The notes beneath the pieces are model-generated. The model was not told where the DNA came from, ran no database searches, and saw nothing but the letters and a program-made list of their open reading frames with translations. This document shows positions 48,357 to 58,092 of a stretch of DNA of 64,000 bases, piece by piece. Made by a program: the position numbers and the translations under genes. Location: positions 992,001 through 1,056,000 of the forward strand of contig JAFKIL010000001.1 of NCBI GenBank assembly GCA_017306415.1, written 5' to 3'. Position 1 is the stretch's first letter, and each line of letters opens with the position of its first letter. Source of the DNA: Microbacterium sp. (GTDB lineage Bacteria > Actinomycetota > Actinomycetes > Actinomycetales > Microbacteriaceae).

Positions 48357-49109
48357 CCCGCATCCGTCACCCTCCCCCGGCTGACATGGGGTGATCCCGC
48401 GTCCGGCCGACGCGCCCTCCTCGTGCACGGACTCGGCTCCACCGCGGCCCTGATGTGGCGCTTCGGCGTCGCCCTCGCCGCCGAGGGGTGGTGCGCCCAG
48501 GCCGTCGACCTGCGCGGCCACGGGCGGGCGCCGCGCGCACTGGACTACTCGATCCCGGCCTACGCGGCCGACGTCGCCGCCACCCATCCGCCGGCCGGCG
48601 GCGCGTGGGACCTGGTGATCGGCCACTCCCTGGGCGGTGCTGCCGTCGTCCTGGCGAGCGCGCGCCACCCGCGCTGGGCACGCCGCCTCGTCCTCGTCGA
48701 CCCCGCCATCCACCTGTCCGATCACGATCGCGACGTCGTACGGCGCAGTCAGGAGGAGTCGTTCGCCGATCCGACCGTCGACGCCGTCCGCGCCGGGCAT
48801 CCGCACTGGCATCCGCAGGACATCGAGCTCAAGGCGCTCTCGGCGCAGCAGGCCAGCCGGTGGGCGGTCGAGCAGACGAGCGCGCAGAACCCGGAGTGGG
48901 ACGTACGGGATGCCGCAGCCGCGCTCTCGACGCCGACCCACATCATCGGCGCCGACCCGGCGGTGTACTCGATCTTCACGGGGGCTCTCGCCGCGGAGGT
49001 GCTCGCCAACCCCGTCATCACGATGTCGGTGGTCGCGGGTGCGGGCCACTCCCCCCATCGCGACAAGCCGGATGACACGATGGCCCGGCTGAAGGAGGCT
49101 CTCGCATGA
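48354..49109 (+). CDS. Alpha/beta hydrolase
   Basis: 251 residues. Alpha/beta-hydrolase fold with nucleophile motif GHSLGG in WDLVIGHSLGGAAVVL, oxyanion-type LVHGLGSTA near the start, the acid in IIGADPAVYSIF, and the late catalytic His in VAGAGHSPHRDKPD. Substrate unknown (esterase or lipase-like). TAGGCT lies six bases before the ATG. It overlaps the acyl-CoA dehydrogenase gene by ATGA, so the two products are coupled; a thioester or ester substrate shared with that enzyme is possible. Confidence 0.85.
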   Translation: MPASVTLPRLTWGDPASGRRALLVHGLGSTAALMWRFGVALAAEGWCAQAVDLRGHGRAPRALDYSIPAYAADVAATHPPAGGAWDLVIGHSLGGAAVVLASARHPRWARRLVLVDPAIHLSDHDRDVVRRSQEESFADPTVDAVRAGHPHWHPQDIELKALSAQQASRWAVEQTSAQNPEWDVRDAAAALSTPTHIIGADPAVYSIFTGALAAEVLANPVITMSVVAGAGHSPHRDKPDDTMARLKEALA

Positions 49110-50266
49110 CCGCGTTCGATCCCGCCCTCGTCCTCCCCGACGATCTCCTGGAGCGGTTCCGCGAGCGCGCCGCCGTGCACGACCGTGAGAACACGTTCCC
49201 CGACGACGACCTGGCCGAGCTGAAGGACGCGGGCTACCTGGCGATCCTCGTGCCGACCGAGCTGGGCGGCGCGGGCCTCGGACTCGCCGAGGCATCCGTC
49301 CTGCAGCAGCGGCTCGCCACGGCGGCCCCGGCCACGGCCCTCGCCGTCAACATGCATCTGGTCTGGACCGGCGTGGCGAAGGTGCTGGCCGATCGCGGCC
49401 TCGACGCGCTGCGGTTCGTGCAGGAGGGCGCCGCGGCGGGCGAGGTGTTCGCGTTCGGGATCAGCGAGGCCGGCAACGACCTCGTGCTGTTCGGGAGCGA
49501 CACACGCGCGGAACCCCTCGACGACGGCTCGTACGCGTTCACCGGCACCAAGATCTTCACCTCGCTCGCCCCGGTGTGGACCCAGCTCGGTCTGCACGGC
49601 CTCGACACCACGTCGCCCGACGCGCCGAAGCTCGTCTACGCGTTCGTCCCGAGGAGCGACGCCGTCGTCACGCGGGATGACTGGGACACGCTCGGGATGC
49701 GCGCCACGCAGTCCCGCACCACCGAGCTGCACGGCGCGACGGCCCCGGCCGACCGCATCGTGCGACGGGTCGACCCGGGCCCGCAGCCCGACCCCATCGT
49801 CTTCGGCATCTTCAGCGTGTTCGAGCTGCTGCTCGCGAGCGTCTACACGGGCATCGCCCGCCGCGCGCTCGACCTCGCGGTGACGACGGCGCGGCGGCGC
49901 ACGTCGAAGCGGACGGGCACGACCTACGCGCAGGATCCCGACATCCGCTGGCGCATCGCCGACATGGGGCTCGCGTACGACGCGCTGCCGGCGCAGCTGC
50001 AGTCCCTCGCGACGGACGTCGACCGGCGCGTGGATCACGGCCCGCTCTGGTTCGCGAAGCTGTCCGGCATCAAGCACCGCGCGGTGACGATGGCGAAGCA
50101 GGTCGTCGACGACGCCGTGCTCGTGGCGGGCGGATCGTCCTACGCGGCCGGGTCCGAGTTGAGCCGGCTGTATCGCGACGTGCTGGCCGGTCTGTTCCAT
50201 CCGTCCGACCCGGAGTCCGCCCACGCGACGGTCGCCACGGCCTGGCTCGGTCCGCTCGAGACGTGA
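49106..50266 (+). CDS. Acyl-CoA dehydrogenase family flavoprotein
   Basis: 386 residues. N-terminal helical domain (AELKDAGYLAILVPTELGGAGLGLAEA), middle beta domain (FAFGISEAGNDLVLFG and FTGTKIFTSLAPVW), LGMRATQSRTTELHG, and a C-terminal helical domain. It binds FAD and oxidises acyl-CoA thioesters or acts as a flavin monooxygenase-like relative; the general base Glu of classic enzymes is not obvious in the helical C-terminus. Translationally coupled to the preceding hydrolase gene. Confidence 0.85.
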   Translation: MTAFDPALVLPDDLLERFRERAAVHDRENTFPDDDLAELKDAGYLAILVPTELGGAGLGLAEASVLQQRLATAAPATALAVNMHLVWTGVAKVLADRGLDALRFVQEGAAAGEVFAFGISEAGNDLVLFGSDTRAEPLDDGSYAFTGTKIFTSLAPVWTQLGLHGLDTTSPDAPKLVYAFVPRSDAVVTRDDWDTLGMRATQSRTTELHGATAPADRIVRRVDPGPQPDPIVFGIFSVFELLLASVYTGIARRALDLAVTTARRRTSKRTGTTYAQDPDIRWRIADMGLAYDALPAQLQSLATDVDRRVDHGPLWFAKLSGIKHRAVTMAKQVVDDAVLVAGGSSYAAGSELSRLYRDVLAGLFHPSDPESAHATVATAWLGPLET

Positions 50267-50273
50267 GGGCGGC

Positions 50274-50546
50274 TCAGCGCTCCTGCACGTCGTATGCCTT
50301 GAGGAGCTCGGCGACCGCCTGCTCGCGCTCCGCGCCGCCGTGCTCGAACATGTCGGTGACGTGCGTGCGCAGGTGGTTCTCCAGCAGGAGCCGGTCGAGC
50401 GACTCGAGCGCCTTCCGGATCGCGCGGGACTGGCCGATGATGTCCATGCAGTAGTCCTCGCTCTCGATCATCTTCGCGAGCCCGCGCAGCTGTCCCTCGA
50501 GGATCGCGGTCCGATGCAGCGCCCGCTTCTTGATGTCGTCGATCAC
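50274..50546 (-). CDS. CsoR/RcnR-family metal- or stress-sensing repressor
   Basis: 90 residues, all-helical DUF156 fold. The ligand positions read Cys33 (DYCMDII), His58 and His62 (ENHLRTHV), i.e. a Cys-His-His set rather than the Cys-His-Cys of copper-sensing CsoR, so nickel/cobalt or formaldehyde-type sensing is as likely as copper. No metal transporter gene is next to it. GTG start, with TAGCCT exactly six bases upstream. Confidence 0.85.
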   Translation of the reverse strand: MIDDIKKRALHRTAILEGQLRGLAKMIESEDYCMDIIGQSRAIRKALESLDRLLLENHLRTHVTDMFEHGGAEREQAVAELLKAYDVQER

Positions 50547-50609
50547 CCCGCCAGGCTACGCGCCCGCAGGACCCGAGTGCCGCACAGCGGGCCGTGCGAG
50601 TATGGCCGG

Positions 50610-51884
50610 ATGGCGCGCACACCGACGGCTCTGCTGAGCCCCGCGGATCAGGAGCGCCGTCGCGCCCTGCGCACGATGAAGACGATCGCACTCTCGGCCC
50701 TGCTCGTCCTCGCGGCCGTGTTCGTCGTCTCGTTCGCGCTCCAGGGCCGGTATCCGTGGCTCGCGTACGTCCGCGCCGCCGCCGAGGGCGGAATGGTCGG
50801 CGCGCTCGCGGACTGGTTCGCGGTGACGGCGCTGTTCCGGCGGCCCCTGGGGCTGCCGATCCCGCACACCGCGATCATCCCGAACCGCAAGGACGAGATC
50901 GGCCGCACGCTGGGTGAGTTCGTCGAGACGAACTTCCTCTCCGGGGACGTCGTCCGCACGAAGCTCGAGTCGACCGAGATCGCGTCGCGGCTGGGCGCCT
51001 GGCTGGCGGACCCGGCACACGCCGAGCGGGTCACGGTCGAGGCATCCGCCATGGCGTCGGGGGTGCTGCGCGCACTCAGCGACGACGACGTCCGGTCGGT
51101 GCTCGAGGACCTGGCGCGCGAGCATCTGATCGCCCCCGCCTGGGGCCCGCCCCTCGGCGGCTGGCTGACGCGGGTGGTCGCCTCCGGCGCCCACCACCAC
51201 GCGGTCGACCTCGCTGCCGACAGCATCGCCGCGTGGCTCGAGGGCAACCGCGCGTCGTTCGAGGGGCTCGTGTCGCGCCGCCTGCCGTCGTGGGTTCCCC
51301 GCGTCGCCCACCGCTTCGTCGACGACACCGTCTACAAGGAGGCCGTGACCTTCGTCGCGGCGGTGCGCGCGGACCCGGATCATCCCGCCCGCCACGCGAT
51401 CGACGGGTATCTCGCGCGCCTGGCCGAGAACCTGCAGCACGACCCGGCGACCATCGGACGACTCGAAGATGCGAAGGTCGCCGTCTTCGACAGCCCGCGC
51501 GTCCGGGAACTGGCCGGCGAGGCCTGGAACACCGTGAAGACGGGACTGCTCGCGGCCCTCGGCGACCCCGACAGCGGCCTGCGGCGGCGGGCGTCGAGCG
51601 CACTCTCCGAGATCGGCGAGCGGCTCACGACGGATGCCGCGCTGCAGCGCCGCGTCGACACGTGGGTGAGCGACGCCGCGGTCTTCCTCGTCGACCGCTA
51701 CCGGCACGACATCGCCTCGATCATCACCGACACCGTGGAGCGGTGGGACCCGGCCGAGACCACCGAGAAGATCGAGCTCATGGTCGGGCGCGACCTGCAG
51801 TACATCCGCCTCAACGGCACGATCGTCGGCGCGCTCGCGGGTCTCGCGATCTTCTCGATCGCCACGGCTCTGCTCGGCACCTGA
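50610..51884 (+). CDS. DUF445 membrane-anchored protein
   Basis: 424 residues. N-terminal membrane helix (~23-45, MKTIALSALLVLAAVFVVSF), then the DUF445 signature GGMVGALADWFAVTALFRRPLGLPIPHTAIIPNRKD, a long helical region and a C-terminal helix (IVGALAGLAIFSIATALLG). The family is widespread and its function is unknown. GAGTAT lies exactly six bases before the ATG. The divergent CsoR-like gene starts 64 bases away. Confidence 0.88.
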   Translation: MARTPTALLSPADQERRRALRTMKTIALSALLVLAAVFVVSFALQGRYPWLAYVRAAAEGGMVGALADWFAVTALFRRPLGLPIPHTAIIPNRKDEIGRTLGEFVETNFLSGDVVRTKLESTEIASRLGAWLADPAHAERVTVEASAMASGVLRALSDDDVRSVLEDLAREHLIAPAWGPPLGGWLTRVVASGAHHHAVDLAADSIAAWLEGNRASFEGLVSRRLPSWVPRVAHRFVDDTVYKEAVTFVAAVRADPDHPARHAIDGYLARLAENLQHDPATIGRLEDAKVAVFDSPRVRELAGEAWNTVKTGLLAALGDPDSGLRRRASSALSEIGERLTTDAALQRRVDTWVSDAAVFLVDRYRHDIASIITDTVERWDPAETTEKIELMVGRDLQYIRLNGTIVGALAGLAIFSIATALLGT

Positions 51885-51911
51885 GCGGGGGCGCGCCGGT
51901 ACTCTGATCGC

Positions 51912-52262
51912 GTGGCCGACTCCCCCGCGGACCAGATCCTGTTCACCTACGGCACGCTCCAGCAGCCGGAGGTCCAGCTCGACACGTTCGGGCGCCTCGT
52001 GGCGGGCGAGGACGACTCGCTCCCGGGGTACACCGTGGACTACGTCGAGATCGACGACCAGCGGGTGGTGGACCTCTCCGGGCTGGGTGTCCACCCGATC
52101 GTGCGGCCCACGGGGAGCCCGCGCGATCGCGTGGTCGGCAGGGCGCTGCACATCACGGAGGACGAGCTGGAGGCGGCGGACGAGTACGAGGTCGCGCTGT
52201 ACCGGCGCGCCGCGGTGACGCTCGCGAGCGGTCGCCCCGCGTGGGTGTACGTGTCCGTGTGA
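51912..52262 (+). CDS. Gamma-glutamylcyclotransferase-like (AIG2/GGCT fold) protein
   Basis: 116 residues. The fold's opening motif FTYGTLQQPEVQLDTFGR is clear, as is the later acidic residue in EADEYEVALYRR that acts as the general acid/base. Members cleave gamma-glutamyl peptides or gamma-glutamylamines to pyroglutamate; which substrate applies here is unknown. GTG start with TACTCT exactly six bases upstream (51900-51905). Confidence 0.85.
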   Translation: MADSPADQILFTYGTLQQPEVQLDTFGRLVAGEDDSLPGYTVDYVEIDDQRVVDLSGLGVHPIVRPTGSPRDRVVGRALHITEDELEAADEYEVALYRRAAVTLASGRPAWVYVSV

Positions 52263-52322
52263 CCCGGGCGCCGGTGGAGAGCAGGACTACCCAGCCACCG
52301 GCCGGCGCGCCATGCTGGGGGG

Positions 52323-52811
52323 ATGATCCGGCTCGCGCTCGTCCGTCACGCCAAGTCCGACTGGTCCGAGGAGGGGATCGCCGACCACGATCGGCCGCTC
52401 AACGCCCGGGGTGAGCGCGACGCCCCCGCGATGGCGAGGCGGCTGGCCGTCACCGGATTCGCGCCCGACGTCATCGTGTCCTCGACGGCGACGCGCGCGC
52501 AGTCGACCGCGCTCGCCTTCGGCGCCGTGTTCGGGATCATGCCGCGTCCCGTGCGCCGGCTCTACGCGGCCTCGGCGACGACCCTCCTCGACGCGGTCGA
52601 GGAGGCCGGCGCGGCAGGCGCCTCCTCCGTCCTCCTCGTGGCGCACAATCCGGGCATCGCGGACCTCGCCGCGACGCTCTCGCGAGGCCGGATCGCGCAC
52701 ATGCCGACCTGCGCGGTGGCGACGTTCTCGTGGGCGGACGACGACTGGGGCATCGTGGACGCCGTCGACCCTCTCGGATGGGACCTCGACGTGCCACGCG
52801 GGGACAGCTAG
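52323..52811 (+). CDS. SixA-like phosphohistidine phosphatase (histidine phosphatase superfamily)
   Basis: 162 residues. Catalytic RHG-type motif as VRHAKSDW (Arg8-His9), second arginine in [11 protein letters not shown], and late His in [12 protein letters not shown]. Such enzymes remove phosphate from histidine of phosphorelay proteins. CATGCT lies six bases before the ATG. Its stop codon interlocks with that of the converging hutI gene by CTAG (52808-52811). Confidence 0.88.
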   Translation: MIRLALVRHAKSDWSEEGIADHDRPLNARGERDAPAMARRLAVTGFAPDVIVSSTATRAQSTALAFGAVFGIMPRPVRRLYAASATTLLDAVEEAGAAGASSVLLVAHNPGIADLAATLSRGRIAHMPTCAVATFSWADDDWGIVDAVDPLGWDLDVPRGDS

Positions 52812-53980
52812 CCGACAGCGGCGGCCGGAACGGGCCGTCCGTCCTTGACGACGGACGACACGAGCGGTACACCCGGCCGGTAGGCGAGATGCACGCGCGT
52901 GGGGGCATCCAGGATGACCAGGTCCGCACGCATCCCCGGCGCGATCGCCCCTACGTCCTCCCGGCGCAGGGCACGTGCTCCACCGGCTGTCGCCGCCCAG
53001 ATCGCCTCCCCGGGTGTCATGCCCATCTCGCGCACGGCGAGGGCGACCATGAGAGGCATCGAGCTCGTGAAGCACGAGCCGGGGTTGCAGTCGCTCGCGA
53101 TCGCGACCGTGACGCCCGCATCGATCAGACGCCGCGCATCCGGATACGGCTGCCGCGTCGAGAACTCCACCCCGGGCAGGAGCGTGGCGACGGTGCGGCT
53201 GCCGGCGAGCGCGGCCACGTCGTCGTCGGAGAGGTACGTGCAGTGGTCGACCGACGCGGCATCCATCTCGACCGCCACGCGCACGCCGTCGCCCGGGCCG
53301 AGCTGGTTGCCGTGCATGCGTGGCGTGAGGCCGTGCGCGGCTCCGGCGGCGAGGACGCGACGGGCTTCGTCCGCGGTGAACGCCCCCCGCTCGCAGAACA
53401 CGTCGATGAACCGCGCGTGCGGCGCGACGGCGCGCAGCATCGGCCCGCAGACGAGCTCGACGTACTCGTCGCGCGCGTCGGCGTATTCGGCGGGGACGAC
53501 GTGCGCGCCGAGGAAAGTGACCTCGGGGGTGACCTCGGCCGCGATCCGCGCAGCGCGCGCCTCGTCGTGCACGGTCAGCCCGTAGCCCGTCTTGACCTCC
53601 AGCGTGGTCGTCCCCTGCCGGGCGCACTCGGCGACGAGCCGGGCGAGCCCGCGACGCAGCTCGTCGTCGGATGCCGCGCGGGTGGCGGCCACCGTGCGCC
53701 GTATGCCGCCCGCAGCATACGGCGTGCCCGCCATCCGCGCCTCGAACTCGTCGGCGCGATCGCCCGCGAAGACGAGGTGGGTGTGACTGTCGACGAAGCC
53801 GGGGATCACCGCCCGTCCCCCGGCGTCGACCGTGTCCGGGAGGCGGGGCGCGTCCCCGGCCGCTCCGACCCACGCGATGCGGCCGCCTTCGACCACGACC
53901 GCGGCATCGTGCAGGGTTCCGGTGCGGTCGTCGTCCCGCGCGACGTTCGTGGTCAGTTCGCCGATGTTCGTGATCAGCAC
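52808..53980 (-). CDS. hutI: Imidazolonepropionase
   Basis: 390 residues, amidohydrolase superfamily. Zinc ligands in [16 protein letters not shown], then [18 protein letters not shown] and [17 protein letters not shown]; these are HutI signatures. It opens the ring of imidazolonepropionate to N-formimino-L-glutamate. GTG start overlapping the hutF stop by seven bases. Last gene of the hut operon. Confidence 0.95.
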   Translation of the reverse strand: MLITNIGELTTNVARDDDRTGTLHDAAVVVEGGRIAWVGAAGDAPRLPDTVDAGGRAVIPGFVDSHTHLVFAGDRADEFEARMAGTPYAAGGIRRTVAATRAASDDELRRGLARLVAECARQGTTTLEVKTGYGLTVHDEARAARIAAEVTPEVTFLGAHVVPAEYADARDEYVELVCGPMLRAVAPHARFIDVFCERGAFTADEARRVLAAGAAHGLTPRMHGNQLGPGDGVRVAVEMDAASVDHCTYLSDDDVAALAGSRTVATLLPGVEFSTRQPYPDARRLIDAGVTVAIASDCNPGSCFTSSMPLMVALAVREMGMTPGEAIWAATAGGARALRREDVGAIAPGMRADLVILDAPTRVHLAYRPGVPLVSSVVKDGRPVPAAAVG

Positions 53981-55230
53981 GACACCCCTCCTCCGCTCGC
54001 AACGCCGGGCCGCGTCATCCGCCCCCCGACGATCGTGGCCGTGACGTCCTCACCCCGAGCGACGAGCGGCAGCTGCAGTGGATCGGCCCCGGCGGTGCGC
54101 GGCGTCCCGGACGCCACCTCGAGCGCGTCGAAGGGACGCCCGACCCTGATCCCGTCCGTGCCCGACCCGGCCGCCCACAGCTGGCGCGGGGTGAAGACGC
54201 CGCGCCGCCCGAGGCGCAGACGCTGGTCGAGCTCGAGCCGAGCCGTCTCCTCCCACGGGTCGACCACGGCGTTCTGGTCGGAGCCGATCGCGAGTCGCGC
54301 GCCGGCGGCGAGGAGCTCGGGGGCCGGCCCGATGCCGTCGCCGAGATCGGCTTCCGTCGTCGGGCACATCACGACGGTGACACCGGCCCCGCCGAGGAGA
54401 TCGATGTCCTCAGGGGTGAGGTGCGTGGCGTGCACGGCCGACAGGCGCGGGGACAGCAGTCCGCTCGCGGCCAGGAGCGCGGTCGGCGTCAGGCCGGTCT
54501 CCGCGATGCACTGCTCGTTCTCGGCCGGCTGCTCGGAGACGTGGACGTGCAGGGGCACATCGGACGGCAGCCCGTCGGCCACCGCGACGAGGTCCGCGGG
54601 TGCGACCGCCCGCACCGAGTGCACCGCCGCGCCCAGGCTGACGAGCGGCGACGCGAGGGCGCCGAGGGCGTCCCGCAGGCCGTGCCATCGGGCCAGCCAC
54701 CCGTGGACGTCGTGGTCGCCGAACCGGAGCTGCTCCGCGGCGAGCGGCACCCCCGGTCCCCCGCGCAGGTACAGCGTGTCCAGCAGGAGCAGCCGGATGC
54801 CGACGGATGCGGCGGCCTCCGCAACCGCGAGCTCCATGTCGTGGTGCGGGTAGGACGTGCCGTCGGACCGGTGATGCACGTAGTGGAACTCGCTCACGGT
54901 CGTGCAGCCCGCATCCCGCATCTCGGTGAAGACCCGGGTCGCGAGCGTCCGGTAGCCGTCGGGCGTCAGCCCGGCGGCTTCCTCGTACATGCGCGTCCGC
55001 CACCGCCAGAAGTCGCCGCCGGCGTCGTGGGTGCGGCCGCGCAGGGCGCGGTGGAAGGCGTGCGAGTGGGCATTGACGAAGCCCGGGACCACGGTGCCGA
55101 GCGACACGTCCTCGGCCGTAGGTGCGCTGTCCGCACTGAGGTCCACGATCACACCGTCGTCGACCTCCACCCGCACGTCGGCGGCGAAGTGGCCGTCGAC
55201 GAGGGCTGCCGCGCAGTGGAACGTGCTCAT
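53974..55230 (-). CDS. hutF: Formimidoylglutamate deiminase
   Basis: 418 residues, amidohydrolase superfamily. [20 protein letters not shown] with the zinc Hx[31 protein letters not shown] and [14 protein letters not shown] are HutF features. It converts N-formimino-L-glutamate to N-formyl-L-glutamate and ammonia, so this is the five-step hut pathway rather than the HutG formimidase route. ATG at 55230 overlaps the preceding M20 hydrolase stop (ATGA). Confidence 0.93.
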   Translation of the reverse strand: MSTFHCAAALVDGHFAADVRVEVDDGVIVDLSADSAPTAEDVSLGTVVPGFVNAHSHAFHRALRGRTHDAGGDFWRWRTRMYEEAAGLTPDGYRTLATRVFTEMRDAGCTTVSEFHYVHHRSDGTSYPHHDMELAVAEAAASVGIRLLLLDTLYLRGGPGVPLAAEQLRFGDHDVHGWLARWHGLRDALGALASPLVSLGAAVHSVRAVAPADLVAVADGLPSDVPLHVHVSEQPAENEQCIAETGLTPTALLAASGLLSPRLSAVHATHLTPEDIDLLGGAGVTVVMCPTTEADLGDGIGPAPELLAAGARLAIGSDQNAVVDPWEETARLELDQRLRLGRRGVFTPRQLWAAGSGTDGIRVGRPFDALEVASGTPRTAGADPLQLPLVARGEDVTATIVGGRMTRPGVASGGGVSC

Positions 55231-56438
55231 GCGGACGCTCCCGCGAGGTCGCGCAGGACCGCCGCGAGCGCGACCGCACCCGCCTCGGCGTCCTCGTCGC
55301 GCGCACCCTCGCCCGGAGCATGGGACACGCCGGTGGGGTTGCGCACGAAGATCATGGCCGTCGGCACGAGCGGCGCGAGGATGCCCGCGTCGTGTCCCGC
55401 GCCGGTGGGGATCGTCGGCACGCCGCCGAGCACGTCCCCGATCCGCGCGGTGAGTGCCTGGTCGAAGTCCACGCGGGGGGAGAACGACTCCTCCGCGACC
55501 GACAGCGTGCAGCCCTCCGCCGCGACTCCCTCCGCGGCCCGCGCGATGGTCGCGGCGAGCTGGGTGCGGACCGCGTCGTCGGTCGCGGCGCGGATGTCGA
55601 GCCATGCCTCGACCCGGGAGGCGATCACGTTCGTCCCGTTCGGGGTCACCGCGAGTCTGCCCACCGTGGCGCGGGCCGACGGTCCCGCGGCCACCGCGGT
55701 CGCGCGCGCGGCGGTGACGACGGCCGCGAGAGCCACGACGGGGTCCCGACGGTCGGCGGTCGGGGTCGTGCCGGCGTGGTTCCCCTCGCCGTCGATCGTC
55801 AGGCGCCACCGTCCGTGCGGGATGATCGCCGACGCCGTGCCGAGCGGGGCGCCCCGATCCTCGAGGTCGCGACCCTGCTCGACGTGCAGTTCGACGAAGG
55901 CGCCCAGCCGGGCGACGCGATCCGGATCGGGTCCGATCCCCCGAGGATCCCAGCCTGCGGCGGACCACACGTCCTCGAGCGTCCCCCCGTCGCCGTCGGC
56001 CAGAGCCCGCACCGTGGCTGCGGACGCTGCGCCCACCATGAGTCGCGTCCCGAGGCACGGCAGCCCGAACCGGCTGCCCTCCTCCTCGCTGAACGCCACG
56101 ACGGCGATCGGGCGGCTGGGCGTCCATCCGGATGCCTGCAGCTGCGCGACCGCCTCGAACGCGCTCGCGACACCCAGGGGCCCGTCGTAGGCGCCACCCC
56201 CCGGCACGGAGTCGAGGTGGCTGCCGGTGGACACCGCATCCGGACCCTGCGGACCCCACCACGCCCAGAGATTGCCGTTCCCGTCGCGCTCGACGTCGAG
56301 ACCCAGCTCGACCGCCGAACGGTGGAACCACGCGCGCAGGGCGAGATCGGCGTCGTCGAGCAGGTGCCGCGAGTAGCCGCCGCGCACCGGGTCGCGCCCG
56401 ATGCCGGCGATCTCGTCCAGCCTCGCGCGGACCGTCAC
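55227..56438 (-). CDS. M20-family amidohydrolase in hut operon (allantoate amidohydrolase-like; likely N-formylglutamate deformylase role)
   Basis: 403 residues. Di-zinc M20 signatures: VSTGSHLDSVPGGGAYDGPLG, AFSEEEGSRF, and the late GAGHDAGILAPLVPTAMIFV. By family it is closest to allantoate amidohydrolase / N-carbamoyl-amino-acid hydrolase. Position between hutU and hutF, with overlaps, argues that it hydrolyses N-formyl-L-glutamate to glutamate and formate, the step otherwise lacking here. GTG start at 56438, one base beyond the hutU stop. The role is inference from context. Confidence 0.85.
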   Translation of the reverse strand: MTVRARLDEIAGIGRDPVRGGYSRHLLDDADLALRAWFHRSAVELGLDVERDGNGNLWAWWGPQGPDAVSTGSHLDSVPGGGAYDGPLGVASAFEAVAQLQASGWTPSRPIAVVAFSEEEGSRFGLPCLGTRLMVGAASAATVRALADGDGGTLEDVWSAAGWDPRGIGPDPDRVARLGAFVELHVEQGRDLEDRGAPLGTASAIIPHGRWRLTIDGEGNHAGTTPTADRRDPVVALAAVVTAARATAVAAGPSARATVGRLAVTPNGTNVIASRVEAWLDIRAATDDAVRTQLAATIARAAEGVAAEGCTLSVAEESFSPRVDFDQALTARIGDVLGGVPTIPTGAGHDAGILAPLVPTAMIFVRNPTGVSHAPGEGARDEDAEAGAVALAAVLRDLAGASA

Positions 56439-56439
56439 G

Positions 56440-58092
56440 TCAGCGGTCCAGCATCGGGATGGTGAGGCCCCGCTCGCGGGCGACGTCGGCGGCCCGCTCG
56501 TAGCCGGCGTCCACATGCCGCATGACGCCGGAGCCCGGGTCGTTGACGAGCACGCGCGCGAGCTTCTCCGCCGCGAGCGCCGACCCGTCGGCGACGGTCA
56601 CCTGGCCGGCGTGGATGCTGCGGCCGATGCCGACGCCGCCGCCGTGGTGGATCGAGACCCACGAGGCACCGCTCGCGGTGTTGAGGAGGGCGTTCAGCAG
56701 CGGCCAGTCGGCGATCGCGTCCGATCCGTCCGCCATCGCCTCGGTCTCCCGGTACGGCGACGCGACGGACCCGGAGTCCAGGTGGTCCCGGCCGATCACG
56801 ATCGGGGCGGACAGCTCCCCCGACGCGACCATCTCGTTGAACCGGAGCCCCGCGAGATGGCGCTCCTGGTACCCGAGCCAGCAGATCCGGGCAGGGAGCC
56901 CCTCGAAGTGGACCGCCGAGGCCGCCTTGTCGAGCCAGCGGTGCAGCGCGACGTCATCGGGGAAGAGCTCCTTCACGGCGCGATCCGTCTTGGCGATGTC
57001 CTCGGGATCCCCGGAGAGCGCGACCCAGCGGAACGGCCCCTTCCCCTCGGCGAAGAGCGGGCGGATGTAGGCGGGGACGAATCCGGGGAACTCGAACGCG
57101 CGACCGAATCCGCCGAGCTCGGCCTCCCGCCGGATGGAGTTGCCGTAGTCGAAGACGGCGGCCCCGGCATCCTGGAATCCCACCATCGCCGCGACCTGCT
57201 TGGCCATGCTGCCGCGCGCGCGGGCGGTGAAGCCCTCGGGGTCGCGCTCGGCCTCCTCCCGCCAGCGGTCGAACGGCACGCCCACCGGGAGGTAGGCGAG
57301 CGGATCGTGCGCGCTGGTCTGGTCGGTCACGATGTCGATCGGCACGCCGCGGGCGAGGAGCTCGGGGAACACCTCCGCCGCGTTGCCCACGGCACCCACG
57401 GAGAGCGCGGCGCCGGCGTCCTTCGCGGCGAGGACGCGCGTGACGGCCGCGTCGAGATCGGTCGTGTACTCGTCGAGATAGCCGTGCGCGACCCGTCGTG
57501 CGAGGCGCGACTCGTCCACGTCGACGATGAGCACCGCCCCCTCGTTCAGGGTGACGGCGAGCGGCTGCGCGCCGCCCATGCCGCCGCATCCGCCGGTGAG
57601 GGTGAGCGTCCCTGCGAGCGAGGTGCGACCCAGCGACCGCGCGACCGCCGCGAACGTCTCGTAGGTGCCCTGGAGGATGCCCTGCGTGCCGATGTAGATC
57701 CACGAGCCGGCCGTCATCTGGCCGTACATGGTCAGCCCGAGCGCCTCGAGACGCCGGAACTCGGGCCACGTCGCCCAGTCCCCCACGAGGTTCGAGTTCG
57801 CGATGAGCACACGCGGCGCCCATTCGTGGGTGCGGAAGACGCCGACGGGCTTGCCGGACTGCACGAGGAGCGTCTCGTCCGGCTCCAGCTCGTCGAGCGT
57901 GCGGACGATCGCGTCGAACGCCTCCCAGGAGCGCGCCGCCCGGCCCGTCCCGCCGTAGACGACGAGGTCCTCCGGATGCTCGGCGACCTCCGGATCGAGG
58001 TTGTTCATCAGCATCCGCTTGGCCGCCTCGGCGCCCCAGCTCTTCGCGGTGCGCTCGGCGCCGCGCGGGGCGCGGATCGGGTCATGGCTCAT
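56440..58092 (-). CDS. hutU: Urocanate hydratase
   Basis: 550 residues, the standard length. NAD-binding urocanase with [64 protein letters not shown] and the catalytic-region [15 protein letters not shown]. It hydrates urocanate to imidazolonepropionate. The ATG overlaps the hutH stop by ATGA. Confidence 0.97.
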   Translation of the reverse strand: MSHDPIRAPRGAERTAKSWGAEAAKRMLMNNLDPEVAEHPEDLVVYGGTGRAARSWEAFDAIVRTLDELEPDETLLVQSGKPVGVFRTHEWAPRVLIANSNLVGDWATWPEFRRLEALGLTMYGQMTAGSWIYIGTQGILQGTYETFAAVARSLGRTSLAGTLTLTGGCGGMGGAQPLAVTLNEGAVLIVDVDESRLARRVAHGYLDEYTTDLDAAVTRVLAAKDAGAALSVGAVGNAAEVFPELLARGVPIDIVTDQTSAHDPLAYLPVGVPFDRWREEAERDPEGFTARARGSMAKQVAAMVGFQDAGAAVFDYGNSIRREAELGGFGRAFEFPGFVPAYIRPLFAEGKGPFRWVALSGDPEDIAKTDRAVKELFPDDVALHRWLDKAASAVHFEGLPARICWLGYQERHLAGLRFNEMVASGELSAPIVIGRDHLDSGSVASPYRETEAMADGSDAIADWPLLNALLNTASGASWVSIHHGGGVGIGRSIHAGQVTVADGSALAAEKLARVLVNDPGSGVMRHVDAGYERAADVARERGLTIPMLDR

